Assembly (NCBI RefSeq): GCF_050947875.1
Contig: NC_134574.1
Span: forward strand, 158,416,199 to 158,480,198
DNA length: 64,000 nucleotides
Reading direction: 5' to 3'
Source: Dermacentor variabilis
Taxonomy: Eukaryota > Arthropoda > Arachnida > Ixodida > Ixodidae
Shown here: in pieces, positions 1 to 9,903 of the stretch
How positions within the stretch are numbered: position 1 is the stretch's first letter
How the letters are laid out: the number at the start of each line of letters is the position of its first letter
The notes under the pieces: model-generated
Databases searched by the model: none
Seen by the model: the letters and a program-made list of their open reading frames with translations, nothing else
What the model was told of the DNA's origin: nothing
Made by a program: the position numbers and the translations under genes

Positions 1-1057
1 GTGTAATGGCCTCGTCAGCTCACTACCTGTAAATTCTTGAATTGCATTATGTGCGCTGAATTAGTCAACATGATGATTAATGAAACTGTGCTGTTAATTA
101 CACATTTTGATTTTGAGCAAGTAATGTCGGCCTATTCGAGTAATCTAACTTCATGAGTGGATCTGTATTATAGGCCAAAGGCGATCCCTTAAAAAAAAAA
201 ACTTGCTTAAGCGAAATATAAAGAAAATAAACTATGCCCGTATCTGCACAAACGTTTACAAGACGATAGCATGATTTGGAAGAGAAAATTGCAGCCGAAT
301 AAGATGCTGGACATATCATTAGCGAAGTCGGTTGGCCAACGGCAAGGAACACTTACGAATGAAAAGCTTTATGAATTCGGCGCCTAGTATATATAGTTAA
401 TTTCCTTGCCCGTGAGCATGCGCACCATACTGCATAAGCGCTTAAACAGACGCCTAAACTAAATTAAGCAACTACATCACTACCTAGCTAACCACTGGAA
501 TAACTACGGTGCTATCGACGCTGTGTGTGTTCGGATTGAAACCAATCATGCGAGCCTATATCTTCGAGAGTAAGTTGGTCGCTGCGCAAAATTTGCTTCA
601 GCGTTATTCACCCTCCACAGCAGCACTTGTATACCGCAATAGATTGATCACTGCTTTGTTGTTCTATGTGGTAACACTTGCCAGTTGTTGCTCACGTGAG
701 CACCTACTACATCTTAGAGTCCTTGCCTTCGAAGGCCGCAGCCTTGTGCATCGATCGTAACAGCTGCGTGGCCAGCTGCAACCAATCACACTCGTGAATC
801 TCACACTCACTGCATCTGTACAGTTAGACGCATGAAACTTACGAAAGCTGTATCTTATGCAAGGAGTTCTAATTGTTTCGTGTATTTTACTATTGTCGAT
901 ACTGATTGTATAAAGGTAAGGCTAGATGTATCGCTATGAAGGTGCAAGAAGGCAGGTCTGATTTATGAAAGGCTCGCTCCAAGTTGAAACTTCCCTTGTT
1001 CGGCCACTGTTTATCTACACGTAGTATTAGTATATAAAGACAAGAGCAAAGTAGACT
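1..1057. other. Intergenic, nothing recognised
   Basis: Unremarkable mixed-composition sequence. Open stretches are short and match no family I know. Confidence 0.6.
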
Positions 1058-1138
1058 GGCCGCGGTGGCTTAGCGGCTATATGGTCGTGCTGCTAAGCAC
1101 GAGGTCGCAGGATCAAATCACGGCCGCGGCGGCCGTAT
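1058..1138 (+). mobile_element. SINE head fragment (tRNA-like part only)
   Basis: GGCCGCGGTGGCTTAGCGGC followed by a degraded B box (AGGATCAAATCACGG) and GGCCGCGGCGGCCG. It diverges from the family after about 80 bp, so only the tRNA-related part remains. Confidence 0.75.
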
Positions 1139-1397
1139 TAACTCAACAGTGTTAAGGGCCCCTCGTCCAGTGTCGGATGTCGCTCCGTCTTAAGAAATAT
1201 CCACACGCATACCCAGCCACGTAGGTCCATGTGGCGCAAGGAAGTTACTAAACTAATTGAATTTATCAAGGTAAAATATGTAGAAAAATAATAAATTACG
1301 ATTTACACACAGCCTACAGACATGATAGCGTCGGATTGTAATTTGAATATAGGAGAAAACGTAATTCTGCTACGCGGAAACTCAAACACAAACCCCC

Positions 1398-1650
1398 TTT
1401 AACGCGATAGCGTTTTCGAGCTGCTGTTTGTGGTCTGTCTTAGTAAGAGCTGCGCGGCCTCCTGCGTTCCTTCCACACCATCAAAGAAAGAACAACAAAG
1501 CTCGCCTTCGTGTATAGCGTTCGCCGCCGGCGTTTCCCCGTAAACATTACGGTTACATACGCTGCAGTTACGGGAAAGCGTGAGAAGCACTCAGGCATTA
1601 TTGAATGCCATCGCGTTCCACTTTTAAAGGCGAAGCTTAAGCGTCCTCCA
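1398..1650 (+). repeat. MITE-like repeat, copy A
   Basis: The left end TTAACGCGATAGCGTT and the right end ATCGCGTTCCACTTTTAAAG plus GCGAAGCTTAAGCGTCCTCC both recur at 16673-17153, with different interiors. The left end contains the small inverted repeat AACGC-GATA-GCGTT. Confidence 0.6.
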
Positions 1651-1656
1651 AATTTT

Positions 1657-1818
1657 TTTCGATGGGGACGAAATGCGAAAACGCGCGTGTCCCGTGCATT
1701 GGGCGCATGTTAAAGATCCCCTAGTGGTGAAAATTAATCCGGAGTCCACCACTATGGCGTGCCTCATAATCATATTGTGGTTTTGTCACGTAAAACACCA
1801 GAATTCATTCATTCAATT
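1657..1818 (+). mobile_element. SINE 3' fragment
   Basis: It carries the family blocks TTTCGATGGGGACGAAATGC, CATGTTAAAGATCCCC and GCGTGCCTCATAATCATATT without a tRNA head. It begins right after a MITE-like repeat (1398-1650), so it is a truncated or disrupted copy. Confidence 0.75.
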
Positions 1819-1885
1819 AAGCAGAGGGAAATATACATACGGAGTCAGATGCAAGAAGACAAATATTCAACCTTCAGGCAAAACG

Positions 1886-2136
<251 letters not shown>

Positions 2137-4257
2137 TACCGTAAATAGATCACAGTGACCCATAGATAGCGGAAAGAAGTGTGCTGATTTCGCCCCATAA
2201 TCATTGCACTATAAGGAAGTGCAATGATAAGCCGTTACAGTCCACCAGGTGTAGGAATGGGAGCTATATGCTTTTAAACAGATACACTACTTGATTTTGC
2301 AATATGTGGGAGAGATTAGATGCTTCAAAAGTTGGCTCGCACAACAACGCCACACCCGGTATACAGGCGGGTTGGAACCTTCGACGTTAATCCGTAACGT
2401 CACGTGCAACGCCGTCTGCGTTGCGTCAAACTACCCGCTCTACGGGACAGGCGGCAACGCACGCACGTCGCTTGATTGAAAAAGAAACCCGTGCACGAGT
2501 ACAAGCATGCGAGCTGTCGAGAGACGTGCTTGATAGACGCGGTTCACGCGAAGCTCGTGCGAGTATATACTATAGAGATTGCATGCTGGCGCTTCGATCG
2601 CGAAGACAGCCCGTATGTGCATGTGCGCATAAGAGGCGGTGTCCGGGAGCCCGATACCAATCCTTCGCTCGCCGGGCAGGAAGTGGCTATCGCGGGGAGT
2701 GGCGCCAGCTGCCCGATGGCTCGATCTCACCCACCGCCCCTCCCAGTGCGTAATCAATCTGCGCATTGCGATCGCTGGCACTCAGTTGGACTGGACGGAC
2801 AGCGATCCAGCGGCGGCTGTGGACCGGCTTGGAGGAGATTGGGGCCGCCGCGGTTTCGATTGATGCATGCGCGGCGTGCCTGGGTGGTGTCGAGCGCCGT
2901 GGGAATTGGCTTTGCCGTATGCGCGCGCTGGAAGAGAGTGCTTCGCCAGGAGCGAGATGTGTGTTGCTGACACCCGTGAGAGGGGGGCGTATGTAAATGA
3001 GCACGACGAAACTGGTAGGAAAAAAAGAATAGGCTCACTGAAGGATGGAATGCTGAGGCCACTTTCTGCAAAAATCAACTGAAAAGAAACAAAAAAAAAA
3101 GGAAACAAATTACTGCCCCTTCCAGTTCGTGAAGATGTTCGAACAGCGAAGATGTGTCAGTTACACCGAGTGTTACGCCATGCAAGTCAGACTTCGCAAG
3201 CATGTAAATCTTTTGTTTCACCATTCTTTCACCTCATTTTAGCTTATGCGTGCTTCGCGTGGTGAGCGTACTTTAAGAGTGCTTTCTTTGCGGTTCTCGC
3301 AATCTTTCTTTTTTTTCTTTCTTTTTTTTGCGCGTGAGGCAGGCATTACGAAGACGAGCCCGTTTACGAGCCAACGGTCGCTGACGGTCGCAGTAGGCAG
3401 TTTCTTCCTCAGGAGTATACACACTACTCGTGGTCTTCCCATAGTTGTAGCTGGGATGGAATGTGTCGAACCACTAATCCAAAGCTCCGTACATTAGACG
3501 CAAGGCCCACCAGTGTAGATGCGGGCGCCGCAATCGTTTTGACGATTGGTTGGATTGGTTTGACGAATGACGTATTTGTGTTTCTGAATGAGGTTACACA
3601 CACGTTCGGCTGCGACGGAGAGAACGACGTCAGTGACGGAATGCCCGCAGTCCGCCGTTGTCGCTTGCGTTCGATGTCTCGAGTTTGCTCGGTGGCGTGG
3701 TTAGTAGCATGCGCCCGGCATTGCCGCTTGCGGTTCTTCAAAATTAAATTGCTTCAAAATTAGATCTGTCCATCACGTAAGACAGTGAATGGCTCATACC
3801 CCCTTAAGCAATGGCTCATACTCCCCGTAAACGCGGCTTTCCCATTACGGCGATAGAAGAGAAGTGAAATTCCTTTCTGGAATGGCGAGCAGCAACGCAG
3901 CCAGCTGTGGAAGAAGACGACAACGCTCGAGCCATTGCTGGTGACGGTAGTTTTAGTGAAGTTCGACAACGACGGCACAGGGTCTGCCATAAGCAGCTTT
4001 GCTGTAAAAAAAAAAAAAAGAAACTCCAAGGATGTGCGAGCTTTTCTTTCTTCTACTACGTTTATGCGCACCTCCCCACAGCACTATGTGGCGCTTGGCG
4101 CATTAACCCTCCGCTTGCGAAAAGCAGAATCTTTGGACCGGGGTCTCAGCTTCGACTTCAGTAGTGTAGTCGGAGGACTGAACGAGAGATTCGACGAGGA
4201 AATTGCTCATGTGACAAACTGTAAATCAAAACAGCCATCTCAGTCACGTGAGGCTCA
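2137..4257. other. Intergenic with a GC-rich patch
   Basis: GC content rises at about 2400-3000, and several frames overlap there on both strands, but none resembles a protein family or has paired splice sites. The remainder carries poly-A/T runs only. Confidence 0.5.
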
Positions 4258-4336
4258 GCGATTAACAGTGGTTGAACAAGCAATGTCGCTGGAGCCAAGG
4301 TTTCGTTAAGAGGACTTGCTTTGGTCAGATCTCCAG
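4258..4336 (-). ncRNA. Decayed hammerhead-like motif (Penelope-type repeat)
   Basis: The minus strand reads CTGACCA (4322-4328), then GAAAC (about 4300-4304), then TTGGCTCCAGCGACATTGC. It aligns with the better copy at 30661. The core CTGANGA is altered to CTGACCA, and the GTC expected at the cleavage position is GAC, so it is probably inactive. Confidence 0.5.
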
Positions 4337-4454
4337 AGCGTTGCTGGAGCCCTGGCGAAGGCGATCCATCCATTGTAATGGTTGGGGTCGGGCATGAAAT
4401 AAATAGATGGTAGCTGGTCCATGCCTTCGTCCAACACATCCCCACTGAGGGCGT

Positions 4455-5131
4455 TGTTGAAGAGAGAGACTTGTTCTCAACGAGAACAAAGAATATGGAA
4501 TTTATTTATAGTATCTACATGAGAAGGTTACAATTCATCAGTCTAGAATGACTTAAGTACACTCTGTCCTCCCTAGATCCCTAGGCGAGGGAAAACGGCC
4601 GTTCAACCCTCGACTGATGGGATCGTCCAAAGTCATGGTCGCCGACCCGCTTTTGAGGAGGAGGGTTTACACACTCACTCCCGCTCAGGTTTCACTGACC
4701 ACGCCGAGATGAGGGGGTTCTCGCAGACAAGGGTCCTGCACCGAGCAGGCGCCTCTTGATCGCAGTGTTGACTCCGCAGACAGTGGCCGCCGCATCTGTC
4801 CATTGAATGACGACTTCTAAGACCCGTGAGACGGCGCCACAAAACTTCTTCCAGGGCTACCCCCGCTCCAACCAAACCGTGAAGGCGACGGCGACTCCAC
4901 AAACAATACTTGGTCCGCCGACTGCGTCCAGACATCCCGGCGCCGCTCGATTAGGGACGCGGCGCATTGTGGTCCTCACAAAGCAAGTCGTCGCGGCAGA
5001 CATGGTGGCGCCGATGGGCTGTTGACTCGGCGCATTGTTGTTTTCACAAAGTGAGTCATCGCAGCGGGCCGGACAGGTTTCGGCGGTCGCTTCTCCTCTA
5101 GTTCGCCAGCCCCCGCTGGCCGTTCGTAACA
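4455..5131 (-). mobile_element. Possible solo LTR
   Basis: On the minus strand this 677-bp block begins TGTTACGAACGG and ends TTCAACA. It carries TAAATAAATTCC near its 3' end as a possible polyadenylation region. It contains two diverged copies of a roughly 45-bp unit (about 4958-5003 and 5028-5072), each with the plus-strand motif GGCGCATTGT. No matching target duplication is visible (GCGT at left, CCAT at right), so the ends may be wrong. Confidence 0.4.
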
Positions 5132-5789
5132 CCATTCATCCATAAACCAATTCCGACGTCCGTCCATCCGTACTTACTTCCTTCCATCTGTCCGTCCGAC
5201 CGACCCTCCCTCCATTAAGAAAATTGTGGTAAAGCACTATATGAACCAGCTCTTTTTCGCATGGCAACCCAACTGCGCTTCAACAGGGACGAGCTCGCAT
5301 TTAAGTTCTGTGATCGCTACTGACCGCGGCGACCGATGACCACTCGAACGCACGTGGTTGCCTCGTTACCAGACTAAATGGAGAAAAAAGAAACATACCC
5401 CAGAATTTGATAACCGCCTAGGTGGGGTTCTATACGTAGTCGTACGGGCGCTCGACCGAATCCGTAATGAGTTCAGGACGGGAACCGAGAGATAGCGAGC
5501 AAAATGACCGAAAGCGAAGAGGGACACGTCGTATGTACTACGTTCCGCGGTGCGGAAAAGAACACAGGAGATTGCGGCATTCGGCGTGCCCTAGGCACAG
5601 CCAGTTGCATGTGTCGCCCTCCACCAAGCGCGGTCGGCGAATGCGGCGCTTTCACCGTCGTAAAGGGCTTCCTACGCACGTTGTACCATTGCAAAAGGGG
5701 GTGGTTTCGCAGGGTGGTGGGAAAGGGGGGATTGGAGATAAGACGGTGGATGGGGGGGGGGGGGGGTTGGTACGGCTAGGTGGGGTGCT

Positions 5790-6440
5790 TTGGTTGTGGT
5801 GGTAGCGGTAAGGGGGAAGGAAAGAGGGGCGCCGCAGGAAACGTTGGCGCCGAACAGAAATCTATCTCGGGGCCTTAAGGGGTCGACGACGGCTCGCTCG
5901 GTCGGAGCTGGCTCTCCGTGTGTGTGTCAGACGCAGGGAGTTCCGTGCTCTGCCTGCCTTAGCAGCGTGCGTGCGTTCCCGAGTCGACCTTTACGTGAAT
6001 CGAGAGCTAGTCTTAGCCGCCGCCCCCCACTCCTACGTAGTACACTTCTTGGCTTTCCAGCTGAGTCGCCGGGCGCGTTCGCGAGCGTCGCTGGCTGAAT
6101 GGCGCTACCCACGCGCCCGCGTGCGCGTCTTTAAGGCGCACGAGTCGTGTGTGTGTGTGCGTGCGCGCGCGCAGAGCCGCAGCGCTCGGGGCAGGGACGT
6201 GTGCCGGGCGCGTGGGTGCGACGTCATGGGTGTCACGTGGTGGCGGAGCGTCTTGGTTGCCTTCTTGGCGGCGCCAGCTCTCCCGTGTGTTCTTATGCGT
6301 GTGTCGCTCGAGAGAAAAAGGCCGGCCAATTTTTCTCGGGCTTGTCGACGCGGCAACGCCTGGGAAAGGTTGTCCCCTTCGACGTAGGTTGCAGGTTCGG
6401 TGCATCGAAGCCTTTGCCTCGGCAAAGCACGCAAGCTGAA
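5790..6440. other. CpG-rich island, no gene recognised
   Basis: A strongly GC-rich block with many CpGs, a CRE half (GACGTCAT, about 6220), an E-box CACGTG (about 6234), and a (TG)n/(CG)n run near 6150. Several overlapping frames are open only because stops are rare in such composition. It could be a promoter or first exon of a gene outside the window; nothing identifies it. Confidence 0.35.
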
Positions 6441-7062
6441 CGTGCAGCGTGCAGATTTCACAATTGACATAGGGTTTGGTCCCTGGTGTCGCGGGTGTCC
6501 GAGTGAAAAGAAAAATTGCGTGAAAACCCTGGCTATCGCTTCAACATACTCATAAAAAAGACCTGTCTGTTTCTTTGCTTGCTGTACCACAACGCATAAT
6601 AACTTTTTTTTTTTTTTGCGGTCATTGATATGGACACAGCTGACTATATATCTCATTTAATGACGCAACCTGACCTGTGGGTAAGGCCACCGTTTCACCT
6701 TCATCGCTTGACATTAGACACATTGCTGTATACGCTGCCAGATGTAGATTGCCATGAGAAAAATGTATCGAGAAATAAAATGCGATATAAATCATTCCAC
6801 CTGTGCTTGTCACGTGGCTCGATCGTTCATGCTTCAAATGTTACAGTGTTCCTTTTTCACTTGTGCCCTCTCCCGCGGCAGTTAGCCCTCGGTTTCCCTT
6901 CTTCTCGTTCATACGAAGCGTGGGTCTGGAATCTGACAGTCTTGATGCCATTGGGTGGCGAGCGAGGGTTTATTAGTCACGTGCCTGCTCTCTTGAGCTC
7001 ACGTGCAACGTCACGCCATCGGGCAAAGAAAGGTGTTCCGCATACGCCTCCCATGGCTCTCA

Positions 7063-7358
7063 GTGGCTCTGACTAACACTCCCAGGGCTAGATCTGGAAC
7101 ACATAAATACCCAAGTCAGTGGACAAATTGACGACCGTTGCTGCAGCACAATTGGCAGTGCTCCGCGCGCGTAATTAAGCGAAGGTGTGGGTTCGACTGC
7201 CCTATTCGTCCACTTTCATTTCACCTTTTGTTCGCTATCTTCTATATGCCAATTTCGGCCACACCCAGTTCGGTTTACCCCTATGCTCTCCTTGGCTTTA
7301 GTGGCTTAACATCCCTGCCTTCTCTCTTTATTTCCTCCCCTCATCCTCCTTGCCTGTT

Positions 7359-7360
<2 letters not shown>
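7063..7360 (+). repeat. tRNA-like interspersed repeat, degraded copy
   Basis: It shares CTAACACTCCCAGGG and CACATAAATACCCAAG with the repeat at 56652-56932. It keeps a worn tRNA-like core with the B box GTGGGTTCGACTGCC. The core is bounded by short complementary arms (AGTGGAC at 7118-7124, GTCCACT at 7208-7214). It runs directly into a (TA)n tract. Confidence 0.65.

Positions 7361-7437
<77 letters not shown>
7361..7437 (+). repeat. (AT)n microsatellite
   Basis: A pure 77-bp run that directly follows the tRNA-like repeat copy at 7063. Confidence 0.98.
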
Positions 7438-7441
<4 letters not shown>

Positions 7442-7801
7442 GTGTGTGAGTGACATGTCGGTTCCGTGTTAACCATTGTCGGGTCATGACGTACATATTC
7501 TGTGAAAGTCAGCGGGAGAGCTAAAAAACGTTTCTGCGATAAAACCCAGGAAGTCTTGTGCTTCTTGTCTTGTGCCGAAATATTTTCTTTCGACTACTTT
7601 TGTTACATCACACGTGATGGTATCTCTTCCATGAGTATTGATTTAAGCATTTTTTTGTAAACTAAGAAAAAAAATAAAAGAGAAAAAAGCCAATCCGCGC
7701 ACGGCGTCGTCGAAAAGTACACGAATAAGAACCTACGCATGCACTAAGTTCGCGCTTCTCTCAAGGGTGGCGCCACCTGGGGCATCGCGCGCTTCACTCC
7801 T

Positions 7802-7825
7802 CCCCCCCCCCCCCCCCCCCCCCCC
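7802..7825 (+). repeat. Poly-C tract
   Basis: Twenty-four consecutive C. Long homopolymers are prone to length error in assemblies. Confidence 0.95.
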
Positions 7826-8637
7826 GCGCATTATAAATGCGTCCACGGCGCGCCTTGTCGTCGGGGTCGGACGCCCTGGCGCCTAACTTTATCGGGAGCA
7901 CGAGCGACCTCTCGCGAGCTTGTGCGACATGAACGTCTCCGCACGCTAAATATACGAAAAATAAATAAATAATAACAAGCGATACAACACAGTGAGATAA
8001 GAGCGAGAGAGAGAGAAAACGAAGGAGTGAGACCGAGACGTCGAGCGCCAAAAGTCAAAGCAGACGACGCGCGACGCACTTACAAGAGAGGCTTTGTATA
8101 GAACGACTGAAAGGGGGCGAGGAGGAAGTTCAACTGTGTGTTGTACGTTCGTATCGGCCGATACATATTCCTCCTCTCTATATACTGCAGTCCCGGGCGC
8201 GTTTAATGTTGAAGGGCAGCATTTCCTGTCGCCTGGGTACAGGAAACGTGCCTTGCGTATAAACAAAATCGGTCGCCGGCGTGGCGCTACAGGCGAAAGG
8301 CAGGCTCTCCGATGTCTAATCCTTTTCTCTTTTTTTATCTAGACTTCGGGGTCTCGTTTTGGTTGTTTTCGTTTCCCCCTTTTCCGGAGGCGGCAGGATT
8401 ATCGGGAACCCGAAAGAAGGCGTTTCTTCGCCTCTGGGGAGGGCGCCAGGCGAAACTGTACCGGCCTCCTTTAGACAGGCACGTTTCCTCGGCGCGTTCC
8501 CAGAGGCACGATAGATGGCGACACAGACGTGCGCCTTGCGCCGTTCTGGAACCGCACGGAATTGTTTTATTCAGTATTCATTTGGATAGTGGGTGTTTCT
8601 TTTTTATGCGGAACAGTAATTTTTAAACTGTTGTCCT

Positions 8638-8752
8638 GCCGTGGTTGCTTAGTGGCTATGATGAAGGGCTGCAAAGCACGAAGTCGCGGGCTCGAATACC
8701 GGCCACGGCGGGCGCATTTCGATGGGGGCGAAATGCGAAAACACCCGTGTAC
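8638..8752 (+). mobile_element. SINE 5' half (tRNA-headed, Ruka-like), split by the LTR element
   Basis: It starts GCCGTGGTTGCTTAGTGGC, an A-box-like segment, followed by the B-box-like GGGCTCGAATACC and the shared block CATTTCGATGGGGGCGAAAT. It stops at the GTAC target site. The remainder of the same SINE resumes at 15679, so one SINE was cut in two. Confidence 0.9.
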
Positions 8753-8888
8753 TGTTGCGTTTCGCCTGCGACACGTGGTTTTGCCGGCGCGACTGCGGCG
8801 GGGCGGCAGACATTTTGGCCCGATCGTCGTCGCCGCAACACTCATCGCCAGGTGTTTCCAGGCGCGACTGCGGCGATGCGACCGCATA

Positions 8889-9083
8889 GGGATCATCCTC
8901 GCATTCCAGTCATTGTGCCCGAAACAGGCGATGCCAAAGCAGGGACCATCCTCGCATTCCAGTCATTGTGCCCGAAACAGGCGATGCCAAAGCAGGGATC
9001 GTCCCCTCATTACAGCCATTGTGCCCGAAACAGGCGATGCCAAAGCAGGGACCATCCTCTCATTACAGTCATTGTGCCCGACC
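8889..9083 (+). repeat. 53-bp tandem repeat in LTR U3 (about 3.7 units)
   Basis: Units start at 8889, 8942, 8995 and 9048, and each begins GGGAYCRTCC. The fourth unit breaks off after GTGCCCGA. The same array is in the 3' LTR from 15019. Tandem U3 repeats often act as enhancer modules in retroelements; that role is inferred here. Confidence 0.9.
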
Positions 9084-9250
9084 GGCAGCGCTACAACAGG
9101 GTGCTACGAGATCGTGCTCGACAGGGTGCTACGAGATCGTGCTCGTCATGGTGCTACGGCATCGCTACGACAGTGTGCGTCACCATTAGCCCATTGTACA
9201 TTCACGTGCTCGTCTTTTGAGGGGTTCCTTCTTGCCCTCAACTGCGAGAG

Positions 9251-9258
9251 TATAAAAA
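9251..9258 (+). promoter_or_regulatory. LTR TATA box
   Basis: TATAAAAA lies about 120 bp upstream of the AATAAA signal in the same LTR. This is the expected spacing for a U3 promoter followed by a short R region. The copy in the 3' LTR is at 15381. Confidence 0.7.
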
Positions 9259-9548
9259 CAGCTGCCCCCGGACGCCAAAAAGAGGGGCTCCGATTTCTTC
9301 TGTTGAGTGAAGTGCTCTCCCGTCTCTCTACTTCGGTCAAACCTGACCGCCAACTCTTTGCGATGTTAAAATAAACAAGTTGTTTCGTTGTTACCAGTCG
9401 ACTCATGTTTTGCCGGGACCTTCGGATGCTTCCAGTTGTACCCCAGGCCGCCAGGCCAACGCTACCCTTGGGGCTTGCGACCCAGGTACAACCACGGGCG
9501 TCAGCACCGAGTTCCCAACAGATCGCACCAGCAGTCCGACTCCAAACA

Positions 9549-9903
9549 TCTGGTTGCCAGCGGTGAGATCGCCTCCGACTTCAAACAACTGTCTGCCAGC
9601 GGTGAGATCGCGACAACGAAGGCCAGCAGCGAAGAGATGCAGTTGACTGTATGCTGAGCAGCTCATCGACGATCCGGGAGCAGTGCAACGAGCCCTGTGT
9701 GACGACTGGTTGCCTGCAGCGGAACGACTGCGCGGAATTCCTGCCTGCGAGGTTTGGTGAGTGCGGGACTTTCTTCTTCTGAGCTTTGCCAGGCTTTTTG
9801 TTAGTGTCAGAAACAGAGCTGGTAATTGTGGTTGTCGTTGCTGCCGGGTTAGTTTGCGGCAAGACAATAGTAAGCAGTAGAGAAAGCAGCATTCAGAGCA
9901 GCC
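9549..9903 (+). other. Retrotransposon leader with candidate primer binding site
   Basis: Two bases after the 5' LTR comes TGGTTGCCAGCGG (from 9551). It starts with TGG, as a site pairing with a tRNA 3' CCA end would. I cannot name the priming tRNA. A related stretch (CTGCCAGCGGTGAGATCGC) recurs at about 9593, so the leader has a small internal duplication. A splice-donor-like GGTGAGT occurs at about 9756. The rest precedes the gag-pol ATG at 9904. Confidence 0.5.

Larger units (their letters stand above)
8753..9548 (+). repeat. 5' LTR of the Gmr1-type element
   Basis: This 796-bp repeat begins TGTTGCGTTTCG and ends TCCAAACA. It contains three full 53-bp tandem units and a partial fourth (8889-9083). 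A TATA box (TATAAAAA, from 9251) and a polyadenylation signal AATAAA (9370-9375) define a plausible U3-R-U5 layout with transcription starting near 9280. By block-by-block reading it is identical to the copy at 14883-15678. Confidence 0.95.

Noticed and set aside
2476..2970. 164-codon frame in a GC-rich patch
   Set aside because: Several overlapping frames exist on both strands there; composition explains them, and no domain or splice signal supports any.
8889..9083. CRISPR-like array
   Set aside because: The 53-bp units are contiguous with no spacers and lie in an LTR of a eukaryotic element.
8645..9374. Frames of 191 and 281 codons across the LTR
   Set aside because: They come from the 53-bp repeats, recur identically in the other LTR, and resemble no protein family.
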